Source: Rickettsiales bacterium (GTDB taxonomy: Bacteria > Pseudomonadota > Alphaproteobacteria > Rickettsiales > JABSSG01). From it: 63,083 nucleotides of DNA. The stretch lies in assembly GCA_013214525.1 (NCBI GenBank), contig JABSSG010000002.1, forward strand, positions 1-63,083, read 5' to 3'. Shown here piece after piece: positions 8,419 through 16,507 of the stretch. The notes under the pieces were generated by a model, which was given only the letters and a program-made list of their open reading frames with translations, had not been told where the DNA came from and ran no database searches. A program made the position numbers and the translations under genes. Numbering within the stretch: position 1 is the stretch's first letter; every line of letters begins with the position of its first letter.

Positions 8419-10191
8419 CTATATGTTTTGAAGATCCCATAGCTTTTTATATAAACTTTTACTATCTCTAAGTAAGCTGTAATGAGTTCCAATTTCTACA
8501 ATTTTACCCTTATCCATAACAATAATTCTATCCATATGTTTTAATGTTGACAATCTATGTGCAATGGCAATTACTGTTTTAGCTTTATCTTCCATTAACA
8601 AATTCAAACTTTCTTGAATCATTTTCTCAGTTTTAGAATCCAAGCTTGAAGTTGCCTCATCCAAAATCAAAATAGGAGAATCTTTTAAAATTGCTCTGGC
8701 AATTGCAATTCTTTGCCTTTGCCCACCACTTACCTTAATACCTCTTTCACCAACTATAGAATCATATCCCTTTTTCATGCCCAATATATCATTATGAATT
8801 CTAGCTTTCTTACAAGCTTGAATTACTTCTTCTTTATTTGCCTCATATTTAGCAATTCGCAAATTCTCCAAAATAGAACGGTGAAACATAGTAATATCCT
8901 GCGGAATAACCGCAATATTGTCTCTTAAACTTTCTTGGGTAACGTCTTTGATATTATTTCCATCAATCAAAATATGTCCATCATCAACATCAAAATATCT
9001 TATCAATGTTTTAATCAATGTTGATTTCCCTGCTCCACTGTGACCCACCAAACCAATTTTTTCTCCTTGTTTCATTTTAAGGCTAAAATTATGAAGAATT
9101 TTTTTACTACCATCTTCATAAGAAAAACATACATTTTTAAACTCTACTTCACCTTTAACCCTCCTTAAAGTTTTAGCATCTTTCTTGTCAACTACATCAT
9201 ATTCTTCATTAATAAATTTATATGAAGCTTTAATTGCAGCAATTTGTGGATTTATACCATATAAAATATAATTAATAATATGCATAATATCGTCATGAAG
9301 TTTAAGCATAGTCATTGCAATGAATGCAAATCCTCCGGCAGTTATTTGCTTCATTTGATAGAGATATGCAAGTAAATAAATCTGTACCGCAGACATGCTC
9401 ACTATCATTAGTGTATCAGCATTATCTACCCAAAAAGCATCAAATTTTTTAGTCTTCTTATCCCACTCTTGTCTTTCAAGAAGTGATGGTGTTAATTTTA
9501 ACTTGAATTCACTAAGCAAATTACCAATTACTTTAATACCAAAAATATTCACTATTGAATCATTAATAATGCCCGTTGTTCTTTGTTTATGTCTTTCATA
9601 AGTTTCTTCAAGCTTTAGCTGTTTCCCTAAAAGGAAACAAATAATTGGAGTATAAATTAAAAAAAATAATAATTGCACTAAGAGAGGCAAATAATGAACT
9701 TTAGCTAAAAATATTATTCCCACTATAATAGTTGATAAAAAATATAAACTTTTGAATACATTACCTACCACATGAGACATGCTGACATGAATACTGTTAA
9801 TTTTATCAGCAATTTCACCTGACATATGAGAATCAAACCAATAAAGTGAATGTTTAATGGTTTTTTGATAAATATCAGTAGTAATTTTAGTGGTAAATCC
9901 CGGCTTATATTTTATGTCTAATAATCTAGCGATAAAAAATATACCATGACTCATAAACTTATAGAAAATGAAAAGCATAAGTAAAATAGCTAGATCAGCA
10001 TTTTGATTCCCTGCTATTTCATCTATGATTTCTTTTACTTTATAACGAACAGAAATCTCAAATAATGAGGCAATAATTGAAATACAAAATAGAGAACAGA
10101 AATAAATTCTATATTTTGAAACAACACCTATTAAATAACTTTTAAGCGATTTATTTTGATATTCTTTACTACTACCTGACTGTTTTACCAT
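8419..10191 (-). CDS. ABC transporter, fused permease and ATPase
   Basis: This 590-residue half-size ABC exporter acts as a dimer in the inner membrane. An N-terminal six-helix membrane domain spans residues about 25-310. The nucleotide-binding domain follows, with Walker A GLVGHSGAGKST, Q-loop VIPQDITMF, signature VSGGQRQR, Walker B ILILDEATSSLDS and the H-loop IAHRLSTL. This is the MsbA/multidrug type. Related proteins are common in Rickettsiales, where lipid or drug export is assumed. Substrate is not predictable. It is divergent from the restriction-modification operon across a 372-nt gap. Confidence 0.9.
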   Translation of the reverse strand: MVKQSGSSKEYQNKSLKSYLIGVVSKYRIYFCSLFCISIIASLFEISVRYKVKEIIDEIAGNQNADLAILLMLFIFYKFMSHGIFFIARLLDIKYKPGFTTKITTDIYQKTIKHSLYWFDSHMSGEIADKINSIHVSMSHVVGNVFKSLYFLSTIIVGIIFLAKVHYLPLLVQLLFFLIYTPIICFLLGKQLKLEETYERHKQRTTGIINDSIVNIFGIKVIGNLLSEFKLKLTPSLLERQEWDKKTKKFDAFWVDNADTLMIVSMSAVQIYLLAYLYQMKQITAGGFAFIAMTMLKLHDDIMHIINYILYGINPQIAAIKASYKFINEEYDVVDKKDAKTLRRVKGEVEFKNVCFSYEDGSKKILHNFSLKMKQGEKIGLVGHSGAGKSTLIKTLIRYFDVDDGHILIDGNNIKDVTQESLRDNIAVIPQDITMFHRSILENLRIAKYEANKEEVIQACKKARIHNDILGMKKGYDSIVGERGIKVSGGQRQRIAIARAILKDSPILILDEATSSLDSKTEKMIQESLNLLMEDKAKTVIAIAHRLSTLKHMDRIIVMDKGKIVEIGTHYSLLRDSKSLYKKLWDLQNI

Positions 10192-10563
10192 TACTAAGCT
10201 TATTATCTATTATCATTAATTATATAGTGGAATAATATTTTTCAAAGATAATCTCTATTTAAGAACAATAAAATTGTACGCTTACTATGCCTAAAAAACT
10301 GATTTTTAAAGATCACAAAAATAACTTATAAAAAGCAACCTTTAACTTACAGATTTACGTATAATCACAAAAAAGAAATTAAAAAACAGTAAAGATACCT
10401 TAAAATGACTTCCCATTATTAACAAATTCAGAACATCAAAACAAGCAAATTAAAGAGCCTTTATCTAACTAGATGATTTTGACATTTCTAAATAAAAGTA
10501 ATGAAAAATATGTCTTAACAATTTAAGATAAGGTCATCCAAATTATAATTATTTAAAGATGTA
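10192..10563. other. Non-coding gap between the ABC exporter and the restriction-modification genes
   Basis: This 372-nt AT-rich stretch separates two divergent transcription units and must hold both promoters. I see no credible reading frame and no member of either repeat family. The imperfect dyad CTTAACAATTTAAG just before the methyltransferase start could be a regulatory site. No C-protein (controller) gene is present. Confidence 0.4.
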
Positions 10564-12744
10564 ATGACTATCGAAATACAAGTTAAAAATAATAAAATTT
10601 TTGCTCCTATTAAAAATAAATGGCTTGTTTTAACACCAGAAGAAAAAGTAAGACAGAAAGTTGTTTGTAAATTGGTCAATTACTATGGCTATTCTTTAGA
10701 ACAAATGGCTCAAGAATCACAGGTTAGTAATTCATCAAACAGAGGGCGAGGAAAAGCAAGAGCTGATATAGTAATTTGGAAGAGCAAGGAAGAAAAACTA
10801 GCTCAAAAGGTAGCATTTATTGTTGTTGAGTGTAAGGCAGAAAATGTATCAATCAAAGAAGAAGATTACTTTCAGGGCTTAAACTATGCTACTTGGGCTG
10901 GAGCTAGTTTTTTTGTAACTACAAACGAAAAAACCAATAAGTTCTTTAGAGTTAATAAAACTCATATCCCAAACCGGCTAGATGAGGTAATTGATATTCC
11001 AAAAGCTGAAGATGTTGATAATAAGAGTAAAATTGAGAAAATTTTATCCCAAACTAAAACCTTCACTCGTGACGAATTTACCAAGCTATTAGAAAAATGT
11101 CATAATATTATCAGAAATAATGACAAGCTAGACCCCGCAGTTGCTTTTGATGAGATTAGTAAAATCTTATTTATGAAGATAAGATATGAAAGAAACCCAG
11201 ATGAAGATGTTTTATTCTCATTAGATCATTTCAAGCAAAGTGAATCTTACTATGAAAAATATATGCGTAGTAGTGAAGATAATAAAACCTCTTATATGCA
11301 AGTCCTATTTAAGCAAACTAAGGATGAATTTGCTAAAGATGACCTATTTGACAAAAATGATACCATCAAAATTAGGCAGCATAGTTTTGAACAGATTGTT
11401 AAAGAGCTAGAGAAGTACAATCTTTCTGATACTTCTGATGATATTAAAGGGATAGCTTTTGAAAGGTTTTTGGGTAGAACATTTAGAGGAGAATTAGGGC
11501 AATTCTTTACTCCAAGACCCCTGGTTGATTTTATGGTTGAAATACTTGACCCACAAGAAGGAGAAACAATCTGTGACCCTTGTTGTGGTAGCGGAGGTTT
11601 TCTGATTAAGGCCTTTGAATATGTAAGGGATAAAATTGAAGTAGACATTCAAAAAGTTAAAGAGAATATTAAAGAAAAATACTTATCAGATAAAAAAAAT
11701 AGTAACAAAGTTAATAATCTTATTGCAAAATTAAACGAAGATTTAAACCTAAAAAATCCCTGCGGAAGACTTAACCAACTGTCATCTAAATCAATTTTCG
11801 GAACTGATGCTAACCCAAGAATGGCAAGAACCTCTAAAATGAATATGATTATGCACGGTGACGGTCATAGTGGTTTACACCATAATGACGGCTTGCTGAA
11901 TGTTAATGGCATATTTGAAGATAGGTTTGATGTCATCTTAACCAATCCACCTTTTGGAGCTAGAGTTGACAAAAATATGAAAATCACTGAAAGTGATAAA
12001 TTCAATAATCCAGTAAAAATCCAATATTATACAGAGATTTATGGTGAGCAATACACCAAAGCATTAAAACAAGTTAATGATAATATTAACACCCCTCTAC
12101 TTGACTTATTTGACGTTGGTAAACTCAGTGGATTAACTGAAGTTTTATTTATGGAAAGATGTTTAAGGCTTTTAAAGAAAGGGGGTAGAATGGGAATAGT
12201 TTTACCGGAAGGTGTTTTAAATAATCCAAATCTACAAAAGATAAGAGATTATTTTGAAGGCAGAGCCAAAATATTATTGATAACCTCAATTCCTCAAGAT
12301 GTTTTCGTTTCTGCAAAAGCTACAGTAAAGCCTAGCTTGTTATTTTTGAAAAAATTTACTGAGAGTGAGGAGAATGAATATAGGATTTCCAGTAACGAAA
12401 GTAAAACACAAGTAAGAACAAAATATCAAACCAAAATTGAAGAAATTGAAAATAGTGAATTACCCAAGAAGGACAAAAATAAGAAAATAAAAGATATTGA
12501 GGCAAAAATTGCAGAAGAAATCAAAACTCTAATTAAATCTAAGCTTAATTACCGAATTCCAATAGCAGAAGCAAAGCAAGCTGGAATTACAACAACTGGT
12601 GAATCTTGCAACAATGATCTTATTGATATAGCCAAAGAGTTTACAGATTATAGAAAAGCAAATAATCTTTGGTTAAATCCAGCACAAAGAAAAGTTAGCT
12701 ATGACCTTAATAGCAATGAAATTAAAAAAGTTGAGGCATGCTAG
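10564..12744 (+). CDS. N6-adenine methyltransferase fused to a PD-(D/E)XK nuclease domain
   Basis: At 726 residues this is longer than a plain HsdM. Residues about 20-150 match the HSDR_N_2 nuclease fold: KARADIVIW with Asp68, then IVVECKAE with Glu89 and Lys91 (D...ExK), then a Gln in YFQGLNYA. The remainder is an HsdM-type methyltransferase with SAM-binding DPCCGSGGF near residue 337 and catalytic NPPFGAR near residue 461. The specificity gene starts inside its last codons (7-nt overlap). No separate restriction subunit is present. The architecture resembles BcgI-type systems, where one subunit cuts and methylates and the other gives specificity. It could alternatively be a type I M subunit with an accessory domain. 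The start is ATG at 10564. Confidence 0.85.
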   Translation: MTIEIQVKNNKIFAPIKNKWLVLTPEEKVRQKVVCKLVNYYGYSLEQMAQESQVSNSSNRGRGKARADIVIWKSKEEKLAQKVAFIVVECKAENVSIKEEDYFQGLNYATWAGASFFVTTNEKTNKFFRVNKTHIPNRLDEVIDIPKAEDVDNKSKIEKILSQTKTFTRDEFTKLLEKCHNIIRNNDKLDPAVAFDEISKILFMKIRYERNPDEDVLFSLDHFKQSESYYEKYMRSSEDNKTSYMQVLFKQTKDEFAKDDLFDKNDTIKIRQHSFEQIVKELEKYNLSDTSDDIKGIAFERFLGRTFRGELGQFFTPRPLVDFMVEILDPQEGETICDPCCGSGGFLIKAFEYVRDKIEVDIQKVKENIKEKYLSDKKNSNKVNNLIAKLNEDLNLKNPCGRLNQLSSKSIFGTDANPRMARTSKMNMIMHGDGHSGLHHNDGLLNVNGIFEDRFDVILTNPPFGARVDKNMKITESDKFNNPVKIQYYTEIYGEQYTKALKQVNDNINTPLLDLFDVGKLSGLTEVLFMERCLRLLKKGGRMGIVLPEGVLNNPNLQKIRDYFEGRAKILLITSIPQDVFVSAKATVKPSLLFLKKFTESEENEYRISSNESKTQVRTKYQTKIEEIENSELPKKDKNKKIKDIEAKIAEEIKTLIKSKLNYRIPIAEAKQAGITTTGESCNNDLIDIAKEFTDYRKANNLWLNPAQRKVSYDLNSNEIKKVEAC

Positions 12745-14084
12745 CAGAACAGAAAAAATATGATTACTTACAGTTTGTTGAGTTAAAAGATTTGATTAGA
12801 TGGGATTGTAAATCTTATTTTGCACCTGTTTTTTCTTCTGAAAAAATGGTGTCTTTGTCAAATCTTATTAAGGAAGAGAACCAGAAAGTAAAACCCTACA
12901 ACAAGCCTGAAAATGAATATGGGATTCTAGGTGTGAATAATAAAATTGGTATTTTTGACGCCTATATAGAAAAAGGAAGCTCAATTAAACAGCCTTATAA
13001 AATAGTTAAAGAGAATTGGTTGGCTTATAACCCTTATAGAGTTAATGTTGGGTCAATAGGGATAAAAGAGTCAAGTAATAAGCATGGCCTTATAAGCCCA
13101 GCATATGTTGTATTTAGCTGCAAAAAAGATTTGATGCCAGAATTCTTGTTTAATTTGTTTAAGACAAAGATATTTAATGAATTAGTAATAGAAAATACTA
13201 CTGGTTCGGTGAGGCAAAACCTTTCTTTCAGTAGCCTAGGAAATATTAAAATACCATTATTATCCTTAGAAAAACAAAAAAAGTTAGTTGCAGAATATCA
13301 AGATAAAATCAACCAAGCAGAAGTAAAGGAAGCAAAGGTAGATGAACTAGAAAGCTCAATTGATAAATATTTGATTAATGAGCTTGGGATTGAGTTTGAA
13401 AATGAACTTCAGAATAGCAAAGATAACTTTAAGTTCTTAAGAATTGTAGACTTTCAAGAGATTAAGGAAAGATGGGATATATGGAATAAAATAATATCGA
13501 ATGGTAAATCTCAATTTCCTCTAAAAAAGATAGGAGAGACATATGCCTTTGCAAGTAGAAGATGGATAAAAAAAGACTATAACGAAGAAGAATTCAAATA
13601 CATCGAAATTAATAATATCGATCCTATCGATGGTATTAGTGGATATTCAATTATTAAAAAAGATAAAGCACCAAGTAGAGCAACTCAAATTGCTATTTCA
13701 GGGGATCTAGTACTAGGCACTACAAGACCTTACCTTAAAAGATTTGCGATTATTGATAAGAATATTGAGGGGTGCATTTTATCATCAGCTTTTTGCATCA
13801 TAGAGAAGTCAGAAGAATACGACTTATATTTTTTGAAAGAAATTTTAATGTCACACTTTGGAATAGCACTTTTAAAAGCAAATATGACAGGGGCTTTATA
13901 CCCAGCAATTACAATTGATAAATTAAAGCAAATTCAATTACCCCTTCCACCAATAGAGATCCAACAAAAAATAGCCTTCCACATAAATAGTATAAAAGAA
14001 CAGATAAAAACCCTTAGATCAAAAGCAAAAGAGCTAAGAAACAAAGCCAAAACAGATTTTGAGAAAAAGGTTTTTGATGAATAA
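12738..14084 (+). CDS. hsdS: Restriction-modification specificity (S) subunit
   Basis: This 448-residue S-type subunit directs the adjacent nuclease-methyltransferase to its DNA site. Two target-recognition halves can be seen. The first ends at GNIKIPLLSLEKQKKLVAEYQDK, followed by a helical spacer. The second ends at IQLPLPPIEIQQKIAFHINSI, followed by a Lys/Arg-rich coiled-coil tail. The repeated PLxxxEIQ/KQ-K-hydrophobic pattern is diagnostic of HsdS. ATG at 12738 overlaps the end of the methyltransferase gene, giving coupled translation. It converges on the tRNA-Asn gene 70 nt downstream. The recognised sequence cannot be read from the protein. Confidence 0.88.
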   Translation: MLAEQKKYDYLQFVELKDLIRWDCKSYFAPVFSSEKMVSLSNLIKEENQKVKPYNKPENEYGILGVNNKIGIFDAYIEKGSSIKQPYKIVKENWLAYNPYRVNVGSIGIKESSNKHGLISPAYVVFSCKKDLMPEFLFNLFKTKIFNELVIENTTGSVRQNLSFSSLGNIKIPLLSLEKQKKLVAEYQDKINQAEVKEAKVDELESSIDKYLINELGIEFENELQNSKDNFKFLRIVDFQEIKERWDIWNKIISNGKSQFPLKKIGETYAFASRRWIKKDYNEEEFKYIEINNIDPIDGISGYSIIKKDKAPSRATQIAISGDLVLGTTRPYLKRFAIIDKNIEGCILSSAFCIIEKSEEYDLYFLKEILMSHFGIALLKANMTGALYPAITIDKLKQIQLPLPPIEIQQKIAFHINSIKEQIKTLRSKAKELRNKAKTDFEKKVFDE

Positions 14085-14152
14085 TAGTCTTAGAGTATGC
14101 CTTACGTAAACCGTTTGATATGATAGTTGATTTGTTGTCTAACCGTTCTGAA

Positions 14153-14227
14153 TGGCTCCCCGGGCTGGATTCGAACCAGCGACCGAGCGGTTAACAGCCG
14201 CTTGCTCTACCACTGAGCTACCGAGGA
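14153..14227 (-). tRNA. tRNA-Asn (anticodon GTT)
   Basis: Read on the minus strand, the gene begins TCCTCGGTAGCTCAGTGGTA and ends CCCGGGGAGCCA. A 7-bp acceptor stem (TCCTCGG with CCGGGGA, one wobble pair), a D-arm, an anticodon arm with loop CTGTTAA (anticodon GTT) and the T-loop GGTTCGAATCC are all present. The CCA end is encoded. It sits directly beyond the restriction-modification genes. I did not find a repeated 3' tRNA fragment that would mark an integrated element. Confidence 0.95.
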
Positions 14228-14303
14228 ATAAATATATAAAAAACTTTATATCAAATAGATAAAGATTACGCCAGAATTTTTTTTATATTTTTATCTTTAT
14301 TCT

Positions 14304-15485
14304 TTACTTTCTTGTTGTGCTAGTAAGCTGTTTATGTGTTTTTATTATGAATCTATCTGTCATCCCTGCTATATAGTCTCCAACAAGAATTTGTAAAGGC
14401 AATTTTTTATTCCTCCATTGTATTGGTAATAACTTGGGATTATTGATACAAATTTTGTATATATCTTGTATTAAATGCTTATAACTCTCACAGATAGAAA
14501 CAACTTTAGCATTTTTATACATATTTTTATTAAGAAAACTCTTTATTTGATTTAAAATTTTTTGCCCTTCTTCAGAAAAAGATATGATAAAAGAATCATA
14601 ATTTGTTATATCTTGAAATGTTTTTATTTGTAGTGCCTTTATCTTTTTTTTTGAAGAGTTAATTACATCTTCAACAAAAAAACTCGTTATCGAAGACATA
14701 AGCTCATAGATTATTCTCTTACTGTCAAACTTTCCTATAGTCAGCTTTCCATGTTCATTTATAGAACTTATAAATTCTTCTTTTAAAATATCTTGCAAGG
14801 AAAATAGTCCTTCATTTAATCCATCTTCTAAATCATGCGATACATATGAAATATCATCTGAAATTGATGCCACCTGTGCTTCTAATGATGGGAATTTATT
14901 CAGCCATAAGTCGTGTATCTTATTATATTCTAAAATAAAACTTGGAATATTTTTAACTTTTGCATATTTTCCTAATAATGGACCATTGTGTTTTACAAGC
15001 CCCTCTAAAACTTCCCAAGTTAAATTCAAGCCATCCTGATCCAAATATTTCTCTTCAACTTGGGTAACTAATTTAAAAGCATGATAATTATGGTTAAAAC
15101 CACCATAAGGCTTTAGAATATCATCAAGAACCTCTTCTCCTCTATGACCAAAAGGGGGATGTCCTATATCATGTGCAAGACAAATAGCTTCTGTTAAGGA
15201 AGAGGAAAGACATAAAGCTTCAGATATTATTTTGCCTATTACTGATACTTCAACACTATGAGTTAATCTTGAACGATAATGATCTATTTTATTATGGTCG
15301 TTAACAAATACTTGAGTTTTATATGCAAGTCTTCTAAAAGAGCTTGCTCTTACTATTCTAAGAATATCTTCTTTAAAATTATCTATAAATGGATTTAACA
15401 TTTCAAATTTATACAATCTTCCTTTGGATTTATTCGGATTTATTGCATATTGTGTCAATTTAAAAGCAGTTAAATTATTTTCCAT
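14304..15485 (-). CDS. dgt: Deoxyguanosinetriphosphate triphosphohydrolase-like protein
   Basis: This 393-residue HD-domain dNTP triphosphohydrolase would release tripolyphosphate from dGTP or other dNTPs. Metal-binding motifs are RLTHSVEVS (first His), CLAHDIGHPPFGHRGE (His-Asp pair) and the later SISDDISYVSHDLEDG (second-half Asp). RRLAYKTQVF precedes the HD core, as in the short alphaproteobacterial Dgt subfamily. The gene sits 10 nt after the SPOR protein gene, so the two are probably cotranscribed. In many Alphaproteobacteria dgt lies upstream of argS; here the order is argS, SPOR, dgt. Confidence 0.9.
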   Translation of the reverse strand: MENNLTAFKLTQYAINPNKSKGRLYKFEMLNPFIDNFKEDILRIVRASSFRRLAYKTQVFVNDHNKIDHYRSRLTHSVEVSVIGKIISEALCLSSSLTEAICLAHDIGHPPFGHRGEEVLDDILKPYGGFNHNYHAFKLVTQVEEKYLDQDGLNLTWEVLEGLVKHNGPLLGKYAKVKNIPSFILEYNKIHDLWLNKFPSLEAQVASISDDISYVSHDLEDGLNEGLFSLQDILKEEFISSINEHGKLTIGKFDSKRIIYELMSSITSFFVEDVINSSKKKIKALQIKTFQDITNYDSFIISFSEEGQKILNQIKSFLNKNMYKNAKVVSICESYKHLIQDIYKICINNPKLLPIQWRNKKLPLQILVGDYIAGMTDRFIIKTHKQLTSTTRK

Positions 15486-15494
15486 ATTCTCTAT

Positions 15495-16163
15495 TTATTT
15501 TTTTGTAACTACTTTACAAGCTTTACCAGCACTTATAAGTTTGGCACATAAATTTCCTGCAAATTTTTTCCCTTTCACTGGTCCTATATGCAGATAATAT
15601 TTAGTTTTTCCATCACTACCCTGCTCTTTATATAGTTTTCCATCAAAACTTTTCAAATCAGGATATTTATTTTGCAGAATCTTTAAAGCTTTGTTCATTA
15701 CTTTAGGGTTAGTTAGTTTTGCAATTCTCAAATAATAGCTTTTTGCAAATAATTTTGATAAAAACGAACCATTATTTGCATTACCTTTGTGATTTTCTTT
15801 TCTTTTTATTTTTCCATTTTTCAGCTGTTTATTAATTAAAGCTATAGCTTCAGATTTAGAAAGATTATTTTCTGTTAATCTAATAACTTTTATCTTATCA
15901 CCGCCCCTTCTTTTACCAGACATACGATTGTAAATATCTTTGTCTTTATTTGGAATAATAATACCACCACGATTTTGAGGCTTTGAAATAATATTTGAGG
16001 GCGCTTTGATCAAAGGTAGATCTTCATCTACTACATTATCTATATGGATATAATAAGAATACCAAAGCAAATAACTAAAACCTAATGAAGCAAGCATAAC
16101 TAATGCAGCTTTATATTTTAGTCTTTTATCTCTTTTAATTCTTTTTTTACGCATACAGCCCAT
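15495..16163 (-). CDS. SPOR-domain envelope protein
   Basis: This 222-residue protein starts with a basic cytoplasmic segment, then one membrane anchor (about residues 19-40, ALVMLASLGFSYLLWYSYYI), a Lys/Asn-rich periplasmic linker and a C-terminal SPOR-like domain from about residue 140 (YYLRIAKLTNPK to KAGKACKVVTKK). SPOR domains bind denuded glycans at division sites. In Alphaproteobacteria such a gene normally lies beside argS, which supports the assignment. The SPOR match is judged from pattern and context and is fairly divergent. ATG at 16163 or 16154 could start it. Confidence 0.72.
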   Translation of the reverse strand: MGCMRKKRIKRDKRLKYKAALVMLASLGFSYLLWYSYYIHIDNVVDEDLPLIKAPSNIISKPQNRGGIIIPNKDKDIYNRMSGKRRGGDKIKVIRLTENNLSKSEAIALINKQLKNGKIKRKENHKGNANNGSFLSKLFAKSYYLRIAKLTNPKVMNKALKILQNKYPDLKSFDGKLYKEQGSDGKTKYYLHIGPVKGKKFAGNLCAKLISAGKACKVVTKK

Positions 16164-16195
16164 TATAATTGAAAGATCTGAGTTTTAAAGATAGA

Positions 16196-16359
16196 TATAC
16201 TAATCGTACTTGAAGAATCCTAGTTTTAAAGAAAGAAAATGGAATTAATATCAAGTTTAAAAATTCGCAAATATCGTTGATATTTAAGACATTTTTAAAG
16301 GAAGATAGTAGTTTCATTTTCAAACTTAAAAACCGGAGACTTCAGGTATGATTAGTATA
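16196..16359. repeat. Family A palindromic repeat, full copy (A1)
   Basis: This 164-bp non-coding element starts TATACTAATCGTACTTGAA and ends with the inverted TTCAGGTATGATTAGTATA. It contains TTTAAAGAAAGAAAATGGAA and a central ATATCGTTGATATTTAAG segment. The first 129 bp read identically to 62936-63064. No reading frame inside looks coding. It separates the SPOR gene from argS. Confidence 0.85.
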
Positions 16360-16503
16360 TACTCATGTATTTGAAGATTACAAGATTTTAAACCCCAGTT
16401 ACGGATTAGAAAGATTTTAGATTTTTAAAAATGAAGATGATATCAAGCCCCTGCTTCGTAGGGACATGCTTAAAAATAGGAATCTTCATGTATAATGAGT
16501 ATA
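16355..16503. repeat. Composite repeat (A2): family A ends around a family B half and a GC palindrome
   Basis: The outer ends TATACTCATGTATTTGAAG and CTTCATGTATAATGAGTATA belong to family A. Inside lie a family B half (AAACCCCAGTTACGGATTA, from 16390) and a degenerate GC palindrome, CCCCTGCTTCGTAGGG (16448-16463). The element abuts A1, sharing its last bases. It looks like repeats inserted into repeats, directly upstream of the argS 3' end. Confidence 0.7.
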
Positions 16504-16507
16504 CGAA

